Origin: JAFAQB01 sp046724555
GTDB lineage: Archaea > Thermoproteota > Nitrososphaeria > Nitrososphaerales > Nitrososphaeraceae
DNA: 47,254 nt
NCBI GenBank assembly: GCA_046724555.1
Contig: JBKOWU010000198.1
Span: forward strand, 1 to 47,254
Direction: 5' to 3'
A program made the position numbers and the translations under genes. Shown piece after piece: positions 17,452 to 26,119 of the stretch. The notes under the pieces were generated by a model, which was given only the letters and a program-made list of their open reading frames with translations, was not told the DNA's origin and did not search any database. The stretch's first letter is position 1. Every line of letters begins with the position of its first letter.

Positions 17452-17628
17452 CTATTGGATAAGATCGCTGATACTATTTCTAATAATGGATTTGGCCTCA
17501 GGTGAGATATTGTACTGCTCTAAGAACTTTGAAGGATCCTTGATTAGCAAATTCCTGAACTCTGGTTCACTGCTAGCTCTAAGCAGGACTTCACTAATAA
17601 CCTCTGCGTCCTTCTGTACTTGATTCAA
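17452..17628 (-). CDS. Putative RiPP-leader-like small peptide, divergent from ycaO
   Basis: A 58-residue peptide started at TTG. The core of the sequence is LLRASSEPEFRNLLIKDPSK then FLEQYNISPEAKSII. This EPEFRxLLxxDPxxxLxxYxIxPE pattern resembles leader domains of nitrile-hydratase-type (NHLP) and related RiPP precursors (DPEFRxxLxxDPxxALxxxGL). An A/T box on this strand (TTATATATTA, 17660-17651) centres 27-28 nt from the TTG, which supports a leaderless start exactly there. The peptide itself has no Cys or Gly. It is divergent from, and about 70-90 bp from, the ycaO-tfuA pair. Precursor function is inference; it might instead be a regulator or an inactive relic. Confidence 0.5.
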   Translation of the reverse strand: MNQVQKDAEVISEVLLRASSEPEFRNLLIKDPSKFLEQYNISPEAKSIIRNSISDLIQ

Positions 17629-17650
17629 ACTGTAGCACCAATGCAGATGC

Positions 17651-17660
17651 TAATATATAA
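17651..17660 (-). promoter_or_regulatory. TATA box for the divergent peptide gene
   Basis: TTATATATTA on the minus strand is centred about 27 nt upstream of the TTG at 17628, the usual spacing from TATA to start in leaderless archaeal genes. A second A/T box on the plus strand (GAAATATTTT, 17689-17698) is centred about 27 nt before a GTG at 17721 in the ycaO frame. So the 70-90 bp gap seems to carry back-to-back promoters. Confidence 0.45.
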
Positions 17661-17720
17661 TCCTATGTTTGCGTCGTAAACTTGATATGAAATATTTTGA
17701 GTATTCTAGTCGTGGACACA

Positions 17721-19037
17721 GTGTCATTTCCCCTTAGGAGCACAAGAAAATGGACTATGGGTGGAACCTCGAGAATAAAGCCAGTACACGAGACACTTGA
17801 GCGCGTAATGCCAATATGTCAAAAGATAGGATTAACAAGAATTGCGGATATAACGCATATGGATATACTCAACGTGCCCAATTACTCTGCAGTGTTACCG
17901 GGTACCGAAGATTACATTTGGGTTTACAGCGGAAAGGGCCCAACCAAGTCACATGCGAAAGCAAGTGCGTTAATGGAAAGTATCGAGAGGTACTGTTCAC
18001 TTCCAAGTGGGGGTTCGAGGAACTTCATACAAGGAAGTTATCACCAATTGTCAAAGATATCTAGGGTGTTGCACCCACATGAGATCATAGAGCCCTTAAG
18101 GTTTCAGTATAGAGATGATATGTTCATGGATTATCTACCAGGCTACAATCTGTTCACTGAAGAACAGATCATGGTTCCTGCCGCACTTGCATTATTCAGA
18201 TATTCTCCAATTCCTCCATCAGTAAACCCGTTTGCTTTCCATCATACAAATGGGCTTGCATCAGGTAACGTACAAGAAGAAGCAATTTGTCATTCTCTGT
18301 GTGAAGTAATTGAGCGAGATGCAACGAGCTTGGCGGAGTTACGTGCTAGTGCCATACCGTTCAATTTTTTAAAATATATTTCAGATTCTTTAAGAGCAAA
18401 GGGGTATACACTACTAAGGATTAATAATGATAATTTCAAGGATGATCCTAGCGTATTTCCTGACGTTGATATATCAGAAATAGAATTCGAACCTGCAAAA
18501 TCTATAGTTAACAGATTTGCAAAAGCTGGTATTCCATTGATTATAAAGGACATTACTTCAGACATAGGTATTCCAACATTCAATGCAAGCAGTGTAGAAT
18601 GGATAACACACAATTACGGATATCTTGCAGAAGGTCATGGCACCCACCCAGATACAAGGATCGCCTTGTTGCGAGCTATAACAGAGGTGTCTCAGACGCG
18701 AGTAGCCAACATTCATGGAGCAAGAGATGATCTGCGAAAAATCAATTATGGAGAAAACAATAGCACAGACAAACGCGCCTGGCAATTTATGTCATCGACT
18801 AAAACTATTAAATTCTCAGACATCAAGACATTTGTCAACGAAGACATACTCGATGATATCAGATTAATTTTAGAACGCCTAAAAAAAGTGGGATTAACAA
18901 CTGCTATAATAATTAATTTAACAATTGCACAAATTGGAATACCAGTAGTTCGATCAATAGTACCTGGTCTAGAGACGTTTAAAATCACAAAATCAATGAT
19001 AGGCGCAAGAGCAAGGAGGTACTTCAAATATGAATAA
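17721..19037 (+). CDS. ycaO: YcaO-domain ATP-dependent cyclodehydratase/thioamidation protein
   Basis: YcaO enzymes use ATP to activate a peptide backbone amide by phosphorylation. The TfuA-paired type delivers sulfur to make thioamides. The family signatures are visible: GKGPTKSHAKASALMESIER (ATP-binding, near the N-terminus), NGLASGNVQEEAICHSLCEV with IERDA, and the C-terminal EVSQTR. The frame opens at TTG 17697. I favour the GTG at 17721 because an A/T box lies 27 nt upstream; an ATG at 17757 is also possible. The stop overlaps tfuA by 8 nt. The best-studied archaeal substrate is methyl-coenzyme M reductase, which is not expected in this organism, so its target here is unknown. Confidence 0.9.
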   Translation: MSFPLRSTRKWTMGGTSRIKPVHETLERVMPICQKIGLTRIADITHMDILNVPNYSAVLPGTEDYIWVYSGKGPTKSHAKASALMESIERYCSLPSGGSRNFIQGSYHQLSKISRVLHPHEIIEPLRFQYRDDMFMDYLPGYNLFTEEQIMVPAALALFRYSPIPPSVNPFAFHHTNGLASGNVQEEAICHSLCEVIERDATSLAELRASAIPFNFLKYISDSLRAKGYTLLRINNDNFKDDPSVFPDVDISEIEFEPAKSIVNRFAKAGIPLIIKDITSDIGIPTFNASSVEWITHNYGYLAEGHGTHPDTRIALLRAITEVSQTRVANIHGARDDLRKINYGENNSTDKRAWQFMSSTKTIKFSDIKTFVNEDILDDIRLILERLKKVGLTTAIIINLTIAQIGIPVVRSIVPGLETFKITKSMIGARARRYFKYE

Positions 19038-19695
19038 ACCTATAATTTTTCTAGGACCAAGTCTCACACATGAAAAAGCAAGAAAAATTCTAGATGCAGA
19101 GTATAAACCTCCAGCAAAAAAGGGAGATTTTCTAAAATTTGCTACGCAGTCAAATGTCTTAACTGTTGTTGGGTTGGTCGATGGATACTTTTTACAGGAT
19201 TACCCGCCTTCGCCAATAGAGGTTTATCAGCTAATCATGAGAAAGAATACGGTTGTTATCGGATCAGCTAGTCTAGGAGCGTTGAGGGCAGTAGAGCTCG
19301 AAAAATTTGGCATGATTGGCGTAGGAAAAATTTTTGAATTGTATAAGAGGGGCACAATAAACGCTGACGATGAGGTGGCAGTTACTTTCACAGAAGAAGC
19401 ACAATCACTGCAATCAGAAGCTATGATAGACATCAGATTCAATCTGTTTATGGCCGAAAGAAAAGGAATCATTGATAAAATAACAAAAAAGACTGTTGCG
19501 AGAGTTGCCAAGAGTGTGTATTTTCCTTATAGGAACTACGGCGATATTTTAGATAAAACAAAGAATATGCATCCAGAACTGGAACACGATTTAGAATCTT
19601 TTCGCGCCTATATTCATCGTAACAGACAAAGCCTGAAAGAGAAAGATGCGATTAGATTAGTTGAATACATTAAGACACATTACGACTATGAATGA
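19030..19695 (+). CDS. tfuA: TfuA-like protein, thioamidation partner of YcaO
   Basis: TfuA acts with YcaO in backbone thioamidation; studies of the archaeal pair support a role in sulfur delivery. The signatures IIFLGPSLTHEKAR at the N-terminus, VGLVDGYFLQDYP (about 50-62), GSASLGALRAVELEKFGMIG (about 77-96) and VGKIFELYKRG are typical. Length 221 fits. The start is fixed by AAGGAGGT 9 nt upstream of the ATG, lying inside ycaO, so the two are co-translated. The next gene on the strand begins 110 bp later, so tfuA probably ends the operon. Confidence 0.92.
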   Translation: MNKPIIFLGPSLTHEKARKILDAEYKPPAKKGDFLKFATQSNVLTVVGLVDGYFLQDYPPSPIEVYQLIMRKNTVVIGSASLGALRAVELEKFGMIGVGKIFELYKRGTINADDEVAVTFTEEAQSLQSEAMIDIRFNLFMAERKGIIDKITKKTVARVAKSVYFPYRNYGDILDKTKNMHPELEHDLESFRAYIHRNRQSLKEKDAIRLVEYIKTHYDYE

Positions 19696-19804
19696 CCTAA
19701 TCAAATCAGTCATATTCACAAGATCTAAGACTAATGACCTTGTTAGCTTTTATTGAATATATACACACGATTTTTATGAGTGCTTTTTTATTCTTTATCC
19801 TGAT

Positions 19805-20692
19805 TTGAACATTCAAGTTGGAGTGCTCGGACTTGGGTTAATGGGATCACAATTGGCAACAAGGTTGATTAACGCGGGTTACCACATCTCAATATATAAT
19901 CGTAGCAACGAAAAAACAAAGCAGTTCGAAAAACTAGGCGTCCGTATAGCAAGGAGCCCGGTGGCGCTTGCTGAAGATTGTGATTTTCTTTTATTATGTG
20001 TTACCGATTTTGAAGCGGTAAAAAAATTATGCTTTGCAACTGATGGAATTATTGCTGCCAACCGTAAAGATCTTGTAGTCGCAGATTCCAGTACAATTTC
20101 ACCGGAACAATCAAAGTATAACGCTGAAGCCCTCAGGAGAAATGAAATCGAAATGCTCGGAATGCCGCTGATGGGTGGACCCGCAGCAGCTCGAGATGGT
20201 AAACTGGTATCAATAGTGGCAGGAAATAAAGAGGCCTTCGAAAAGACGAAACGGGTCATTGATACAGTGGCCAGCTCAATATTTTATATTGGAGATGTAG
20301 ACGGTTCTGCTAACACCCTTAAGCTGGCATTAAATTTAAATATTGCATTAATAGCAGGTGCACTATCGGAAGGTATAACATTCGTTAAAGCCTGTGGCGT
20401 CGATCCAGGAATTTTCATCAAAATCCTAAATTCCACGTATTTTAAGACTGGACTAAGCGAAATTAAAGGTCCAAAGATGGTAAATAATAGTTTTGATCCT
20501 TCATTCCACCTTAAAAATATGTTGAAAGACCTCGAATTACTTGTAAACACTGCGCAATATACAGGAGTATCTATGCCTTTGGCAGGTGTTGCTCAGCAGA
20601 TTTACCAAGCGGCCAATAATAGCGGCTTTTCAGATTATGACTATACAGCAATTTTAGCATTTATGCAGAAAATTAATGGCATACGGATGTGA
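19805..20692 (+). CDS. Beta-hydroxyacid dehydrogenase (3-hydroxyisobutyrate dehydrogenase family)
   Basis: NAD(P)-dependent oxidoreductase of the 6-phosphogluconate/3-hydroxyisobutyrate/glyoxylate reductase family. The N-terminal Rossmann motif is GVLGLGLMGSQLATRL; the substrate-binding MPLMGGPAAARDG is near residue 118, and the catalytic Lys lies in ANTLKLALNLN (about 175). Length 295 fits. The frame opens at a TTG at 19805; an upstream A/T box (GAATATATAC) is about 40 nt away. It follows the ycaO-tfuA pair by 110 bp on the same strand. A role in thioamidation is not implied; glyoxylate/succinic semialdehyde reduction is a likely alternative. Confidence 0.9.
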   Translation: MNIQVGVLGLGLMGSQLATRLINAGYHISIYNRSNEKTKQFEKLGVRIARSPVALAEDCDFLLLCVTDFEAVKKLCFATDGIIAANRKDLVVADSSTISPEQSKYNAEALRRNEIEMLGMPLMGGPAAARDGKLVSIVAGNKEAFEKTKRVIDTVASSIFYIGDVDGSANTLKLALNLNIALIAGALSEGITFVKACGVDPGIFIKILNSTYFKTGLSEIKGPKMVNNSFDPSFHLKNMLKDLELLVNTAQYTGVSMPLAGVAQQIYQAANNSGFSDYDYTAILAFMQKINGIRM

Positions 20693-20901
20693 CTACTAAA
20701 GAAGTACGCAGCCTGATAGTAATGCTTTAACTATCTCATGAAAACAACTAATTAATCACCTGCATTTAATTTAGACGCTCGTACTACTCATAACACATTG
20801 CCGTAATTACCGAAATTTGTGGGTCTGTATTTAAACGAGAATTTTCATTAACGAGCAAACAAGTTGGACTATGACGCAATTCAGAATCTCATATTGATAA
20901 C

Positions 20902-21252
20902 CTAGTGTATAATAGATCCGCTAGGAACTTCTTCTGTAACAGTAAGAAATACCGGCCTTCCATCCGGCCCATCAGCGGCAAGCAACATACCGTTTGAAAT
21001 TACGCCACCTATTTTTTTAGCTTCAAGATTTGTGCAAACTACCACAAATCTACCAACTAGTTCTTCTGGGCTGTAATGAAGTGCAGCTCCTACAGCTAAA
21101 TTCCTTTGTTCTTCTCCAATATCCACCATTACTTTTAGGATTTTTTTCATCCCTGGAATACGCTCAGCTTGAACCACCTTCCCGATCCTTAGATGAACCC
21201 TAAGAAACTCATCATATGTAATAAATTCTCCTTCTTTTTCAGACGTGCCCAC
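20902..21252 (-). CDS. tRNA-binding domain (EMAPII/CsaA-like) protein
   Basis: A 116-residue OB-fold protein. It reads YDEFLRVHLRIGKVVQAERI, then LKVMVDIGEEQRNLAVGAAL, LVGRFVVVCTNLEAKKIGGV and ISNGMLLAADGPDG. This is the tRNA-binding domain seen at the C-terminus of methionyl-tRNA synthetase and in stand-alone CsaA/Trbp111. Such free proteins bind tRNA non-specifically or serve a MetRS as a separate subunit, as in many archaea. It starts at the first ATG. It is divergent from the SRPBCC gene (about 250 bp). No operon partner is near. Confidence 0.85.
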   Translation of the reverse strand: MGTSEKEGEFITYDEFLRVHLRIGKVVQAERIPGMKKILKVMVDIGEEQRNLAVGAALHYSPEELVGRFVVVCTNLEAKKIGGVISNGMLLAADGPDGRPVFLTVTEEVPSGSIIH

Positions 21253-21504
21253 GAATTAGTGATATAATACTGGGTTAAAATGATTTTTGTGAATCGATTG
21301 TTAGAAATGATCGTGTAGTTTTCGTTTCTAGCCAAGATGATATTTATGTTGTCTCTTCCAGTTCTTCACGAAAATGCGAATTGATTAAAGGCCTTGTAGC
21401 AAGGGCCAAGCATTATGATCCTGCCTATTCGTGCTGTATGTAATATAGATCTTGTTCGAAAACGTGTCTCCACACATATATAATACAAAAAGATACATGG
21501 AGGT

Positions 21505-21927
21505 ATGGTGAGCATTTTGGTTTCACGCGAGATACCTGCATCTTTGGATAAAGTATGGGGTATAATTTCAGACATTGATAACGAGCCTCGCTATTGGCAT
21601 GGCACCAAATCTGTCAAAAATATCAACAAGGACGGAAATACGGTGGAAAGAGAGATAGTGATAGCCTTTAGAGAATCTAGATGTAGAGAGCTCGTTGTTT
21701 TAGATCCCAACAAATCAGTGAAAGCAAATATTATTGATGGCATCATGAGAGGAACAGAGAAGAATATCATAGTAAATTCAAATGGAACAAACAGGACAAA
21801 AATAGATGTTGTTTGGAATCTCAGGATTTCAGGATTTAAAAAAATGTTTGCAATGATGATAAAAAAACACGTTAAACAAGGAACAGAAGACGCGCTAACA
21901 AGAATTGCAAATATAGCAGCATCTTAA
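21505..21927 (+). CDS. SRPBCC/START-like small-molecule-binding protein
   Basis: A 140-residue protein of the polyketide cyclase/START-like fold, which binds hydrophobic ligands in a deep pocket. Signs: VSREIPASLDKVWGIISDID (N-terminal strand and helix), the YWHGTKSVKNI segment, alternate strands, and a C-terminal long helix (KKHVKQGTEDALTRIANIA). GGAGGT lies 3 nt before the ATG, and an A/T box (CATATATAATAC) about 28 nt upstream. It is followed after 49 bp by the glycosyltransferase on the same strand, so the two may cooperate in lipid or carotenoid metabolism; that link is inference. Confidence 0.8.
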   Translation: MVSILVSREIPASLDKVWGIISDIDNEPRYWHGTKSVKNINKDGNTVEREIVIAFRESRCRELVVLDPNKSVKANIIDGIMRGTEKNIIVNSNGTNRTKIDVVWNLRISGFKKMFAMMIKKHVKQGTEDALTRIANIAAS

Positions 21928-21976
21928 TTATCTGCATAGGTCGAATATTAATAATACGCTTATACTTTATGGCATC

Positions 21977-23188
21977 ATGTTTCACATGTGGGTTACAATA
22001 ATTAATGCCGTTTTGATTGCTATAGCGTTTGGAGTTTTAGGAACATGGTTTTACTTTATAGGATATATGATAAAGTCTTTTAAACGATCTCCAACTATGG
22101 AGTCCGTTGACAAGTACGCAATTTATAGCAATCCTAAAATAAGTGTAATTCTTCCCGCACGTAATGAAGAGAAATATATAGCAAAATGTCTTGAAAGCTT
22201 GTTGGCACAGGATTATCCGAAATTTGAAATTATAGCAGTTGATGATTCGTCAAGCGATAAAACCAAAGATATTATTTATGAATATGCAAAAAGAAACTCT
22301 TGCATAGTTGCTGTTAGTGCCAGACCTAAACCTGATGGGTGGGCAGGAAAAAATTGGGCTTGTTATGAGGGTTATATGAGAGCAACAGGAGATGTGCTTC
22401 TATTTACCGATGCTGATACTGTACATTCACCCCATATAATCTCCTTAGCTCTCCGACATCTCGTACTTGATAACCTTGATGCAATTACTGCAATACCAAA
22501 ACTTTTGTGCATGGATATATGGACAAGAATCACATTACCGATGCTTTCAAATTTTCTACATAGTAGATTTTCACCATTGCGTGTAAATAATCCTAAAACC
22601 AAAACTGGTTACTTTTTTGGCAGCTTTTACATGATAACTCGTAACACTTATGAGATAATAGGTACTCATAAAATTGTAAAACATGAGCTTGTAGAAGATG
22701 GTGCATTAGGGGGCATGGTAAAGGAACAGAAATTTAGAATGAAGATGGTTCGTGGTGAACGATTCATAGATGCAATGTGGTCTAGGGATTTTAAAACTCT
22801 CTGGCATGGACTACGAAGGCTAATGATTTCAATTCATAGTCAAAATAAAATTGGCGCGACGATGATGACTGTTGCAGTATTTTTCTTATTGTTTGAACCA
22901 TTTCTTTTACTAGCTTATTCGGTACCCCAATGTATACAATCAAATGATCTTGTGAGTCAAATTTTATTTAGTGTCAATCTAGGAACAGTATGTATCATAA
23001 TTTTCGCAAACGCAATACAATCTAAACTTGGTGTGTTCCAAAATCCCTTCTATGCTATAGCTTCTCCTGTAAGTGCTGCAATTATTTCAATTTGTTTTAT
23101 TGTGTCAATTCTGAGCGCCAAAAAGGCAGGATCTGTGAATTGGCGCGACAGGCGATATACTGTTAGTCAAAATCAGCACCCTCTCTAG
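21977..23188 (+). CDS. Membrane-bound GT2 glycosyltransferase (HpnB/CrtQ-like)
   Basis: Family 2 glycosyltransferase, membrane-tethered. An N-terminal membrane segment (residues 5-30) is followed by the GT-A motif SVILPARNEEKYIAKCLESL, the nucleotide-binding VDDSS (about 93) and metal-binding FTDADT (about 145). The PKPDGWAGKNWACYEGY stretch matches HpnB and CrtQ-type enzymes that glycosylate isoprenoid lipids or carotenoids. The C-terminus has two to three membrane segments. An A/T box (ATTAATAATA) is about 27 nt upstream of the ATG, so it may have its own leaderless start. The acceptor substrate cannot be read from sequence. Confidence 0.88.
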   Translation: MFHMWVTIINAVLIAIAFGVLGTWFYFIGYMIKSFKRSPTMESVDKYAIYSNPKISVILPARNEEKYIAKCLESLLAQDYPKFEIIAVDDSSSDKTKDIIYEYAKRNSCIVAVSARPKPDGWAGKNWACYEGYMRATGDVLLFTDADTVHSPHIISLALRHLVLDNLDAITAIPKLLCMDIWTRITLPMLSNFLHSRFSPLRVNNPKTKTGYFFGSFYMITRNTYEIIGTHKIVKHELVEDGALGGMVKEQKFRMKMVRGERFIDAMWSRDFKTLWHGLRRLMISIHSQNKIGATMMTVAVFFLLFEPFLLLAYSVPQCIQSNDLVSQILFSVNLGTVCIIIFANAIQSKLGVFQNPFYAIASPVSAAIISICFIVSILSAKKAGSVNWRDRRYTVSQNQHPL

Positions 23189-23497
23189 CGAGAAATACTA
23201 TCATGCGGATTATCTGGTATTATGTAGTGAATATAAGATACCGCGCAAATGCATTAGTTAATATTATTAATACTAAAAGATTGTGGGATAATTAATAGAT
23301 ACAAGGAAATTTTCAATTGCACGTTATACCGAAACCTGTATTAAAGAACTTCTTTGATAAACAATGATTTGTCGATTGCAATTCCAAAGGTATTGTCATA
23401 AAAACGGTCAATTTACAATAAGTAGGAGAATTAAATACAGGTGTAACTATTTATTAACAATGGCCTGACTTAATGTGTAGGAAGAAAGATCTCTGAT
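23189..23497. other. Non-coding gap before cofG
   Basis: About 300 bp, AT-rich, with stops in all frames. No hairpin of note or RNA gene recognised. It must hold the promoter of cofG, but no single A/T box is clearly the one. Confidence 0.45.
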
Positions 23498-24697
23498 ATG
23501 CTAAAGGCCCCAATTAATAGCACCTTCCAGGAAAGCCTGGACAGGTGTTTGGATGGAAAAAACATATCAAAAGAGCAGGCTTATGAGATAATGAACTCGG
23601 ATGACTGCGACGATATTGTAATTGATGCCGCAAGAAAGATTAGAAATAGAACAAAAGGGCTTCTAGTTACGTATTCTCGTAAAGTGTTCATAAACCTTGT
23701 GAATTTGTGTCGTGATACATGCAGTTATTGTACATATAAAAAAGAACCATATGATAAGTTAGCGTCAATGATGCTTCCAGAGCATGTTCTTAGTCTTGCA
23801 TACACTGGCAAAAGGATTGGATGTACTGAAGCATTATTTGTAACTGGAGAAAGACCAGAACAAAGATATTTGGAGGCAAAACAATGGCTGAGATCTATTG
23901 GATACTCCTCTACTATAGAGTATATAACACAAATAAGCGAAAAGGTACTTCAACGAACAGGGTTGCTTCCGCACACTAATGCTGGAAGTTTGACAAAAAA
24001 AGAGATATCGACTTTGAAAGACACGAATGTCAGTATAGGTGCTATGCTTGAATCTTCTAGTGAGCGACTTGTATCGACGGGTATGCCACATGAAAATGCT
24101 CCAAGCAAGAACCCGAAAGTTAGGCTGAGAACCCTTCAAAATGCAGGAGAACTTAAAATTCCTACTACTACAGGATTGCTAGTTGGAATAGGAGAAACCT
24201 CAAAAGAGATTGTAGACTCTTTATTTCTAATTAAAGAGATCCACTACAAATATGGTCATATCCAAGAGGTCATAATGCAAAACTTTAATCCCAAACCCAA
24301 AACAAATATGGCAAATTCAATTCCTCCATCCCACAGTTACTTTCTTAAAGCTGTAGCTATGGCTAGGATTATTATGCCTGAAATGAACATTCAAGTTCCA
24401 CCGAATCTCACTCCTGATATTTTTGCAAGTTATATTGACGCTGGCATTAATGACTGGGGCGGTATCTCACCAATAACAATTGATCATGTGAATCCAGAAT
24501 TCTCATGGCCAAGTATCAAATCCATGAATTATGTCACAGTCGGCAAAGGTCACGAACTTAGAGCGCGGTTACCGGTGTATCCTGAATTTCTAGACAAAAA
24601 AGCGGGATTTATATCTACTAAACTGAGAAATTACATTGATTTGTTATCAGATTCTACTACTGGACTTGTCAAGGAGGATTATATTAAATGCAGCTAA
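23498..24697 (+). CDS. cofG: FO synthase subunit 1 (7,8-didemethyl-8-hydroxy-5-deazariboflavin synthase)
   Basis: Radical-SAM enzyme that, with CofH, builds FO, the chromophore of coenzyme F420. The [4Fe-4S]/SAM motif is CRDTCSYC (C-x3-C-x2-C) at about residues 71-78. Typical CofG motifs follow: TGERPEQRY, HTNAGSLT and ISPITIDHVNPE. Length 399 fits. CofH's start overlaps the end by 10 nt, so the two subunits are translationally coupled, as expected for enzymes handing on a substrate. It is on the same strand as, but not in obvious operon with, the upstream glycosyltransferase. Confidence 0.95.
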   Translation: MLKAPINSTFQESLDRCLDGKNISKEQAYEIMNSDDCDDIVIDAARKIRNRTKGLLVTYSRKVFINLVNLCRDTCSYCTYKKEPYDKLASMMLPEHVLSLAYTGKRIGCTEALFVTGERPEQRYLEAKQWLRSIGYSSTIEYITQISEKVLQRTGLLPHTNAGSLTKKEISTLKDTNVSIGAMLESSSERLVSTGMPHENAPSKNPKVRLRTLQNAGELKIPTTTGLLVGIGETSKEIVDSLFLIKEIHYKYGHIQEVIMQNFNPKPKTNMANSIPPSHSYFLKAVAMARIIMPEMNIQVPPNLTPDIFASYIDAGINDWGGISPITIDHVNPEFSWPSIKSMNYVTVGKGHELRARLPVYPEFLDKKAGFISTKLRNYIDLLSDSTTGLVKEDYIKCS

Positions 24698-25944
24698 ATC
24701 TAGATTACCTCCTGAAAAAAGCGGATCCGATTGTTGCTGACGCATTAGACCGTACATTAGGCGGCAAAGATATATCAATAGAACATGCAGTAGAACTTTT
24801 GGATAGCAATGGAATAGAGATGAATCTAGTCATACTCGTAGCAGACGAACTACGTAGACAGGCAGTTGGAAATACTGTAACATATGTTATAAATAGAAAT
24901 ATTAATTTCAGTAACGTTTGCATCAAACGCTGTGGGTTTTGTGCATTTAGTCGCGACTATCGTACAGATGAAGGCTATTTTCTGCCTATGAAAGAGATTG
25001 TAAGAAGAGCGAAAGAGGCTTGGAGACTTGGTGCAACTGAAATCTGTATTCAAGCTGGACTACCTCCAAAAATGGATGGTCATTTTTATATAGATGTTTG
25101 TAATGCAATAAAAAAGGAATTACCAGATATTCATATTCATGCGTTTTCGCCTGAAGAGGTCCTCTATGGCTCAGTTAGATCAGAAATTCCAGTTGAAGAA
25201 TATCTAAAAATGCTGAAAGACGCTGGCGTAGGGAGCTTGCCTGGAACAGCGGCAGAAATCCTGGACCAGAATATACGAGATATAATATCTCCAGGTAGGA
25301 TAACTGCAGAGGATTGGATAAGGATCGTAAAAATTGCACACTCAATTAATATTCCAACTACGTCAACTATTATGTATGGTCATATTGAGAATTCTGTACA
25401 TCAAGCAAATCATTTAGCATTGATAAGAAAAATACAGAGTGAAACACATGGTTTCACAGAATTTGTACCTTTAAGTTTTGTACACACTGAGGCGCCAATA
25501 TATAATAGCAACAAGATACCACATGTCCGCGCAGGAGCGACTGGTAACGAGATAATAAAGGTGCATGCTGTATCCCGTATTATGTTAAACAATCATATCA
25601 AAAACTTGCAAGTTTCATGGGTAAAGGAGGGAATGAGAATGTCTCAAATACTATTAGCAGCTGGTGTCAATGACTTGGGAGGCACATTGATGAATGAAAG
25701 TATTTCCAATGCAGCTGGCTCACAGCACGGACAGATGGTAAAACCAAAAGATCTACGATCAATAATAAGATCATCGGGCAGAGTGCCAGCACAACGATCA
25801 ACATCATATCAATTGCTCAAAGTATATTCTGGAGAAACAGAGCATGAATCTGATTTAGATAAAGCGGATCCCACCCAATTTGGTTCTTACAATGAATTAA
25901 TAAAACTTGACAAATTCAGGTATCGTCGCATGGTTAAAAAATAG
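24688..25944 (+). CDS. cofH: FO synthase subunit 2
   Basis: Radical-SAM partner of CofG; it joins tyrosine to 5-amino-6-ribitylaminouracil in F420 precursor synthesis. The cluster motif CIKRCGFC (C-x3-C-x2-C) lies at about residues 79-86, then FSRDYRTDEGYFLPM, QAGLPPKMDG and HAFSPEEV, all typical. Near the C-terminus ILLAAGVNDLGGTLMNESIS is a further signature. AAGGAGG lies 11 nt before the ATG inside cofG, fixing this start. F420 here would serve redox enzymes of the F420-dependent families known in ammonia-oxidising archaea. Confidence 0.95.
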   Translation: MQLNLDYLLKKADPIVADALDRTLGGKDISIEHAVELLDSNGIEMNLVILVADELRRQAVGNTVTYVINRNINFSNVCIKRCGFCAFSRDYRTDEGYFLPMKEIVRRAKEAWRLGATEICIQAGLPPKMDGHFYIDVCNAIKKELPDIHIHAFSPEEVLYGSVRSEIPVEEYLKMLKDAGVGSLPGTAAEILDQNIRDIISPGRITAEDWIRIVKIAHSINIPTTSTIMYGHIENSVHQANHLALIRKIQSETHGFTEFVPLSFVHTEAPIYNSNKIPHVRAGATGNEIIKVHAVSRIMLNNHIKNLQVSWVKEGMRMSQILLAAGVNDLGGTLMNESISNAAGSQHGQMVKPKDLRSIIRSSGRVPAQRSTSYQLLKVYSGETEHESDLDKADPTQFGSYNELIKLDKFRYRRMVKK

Positions 25945-26119
25945 TGCTAGGTGAGCCTGTCTATCGACCTATACAAAAATATAATAATTATTACATGTGC
26001 AGATTTGGATTACCAAAATCTACTAAAATAATAATACTTCTTGCTTAGCCAAAGTTTTCTATCATCTTAGCGAGTTTATGATTTATCACTTAAAGTGAAT
26101 GCAAGTTTGAGTCGTTCTG

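Noticed and set aside
17438..17623. Plus-strand 61-codon ORF upstream of ycaO
   Set aside because: It is the opposite-strand shadow of the leader-like peptide gene, which has a promoter at the right spacing and a recognisable pattern.
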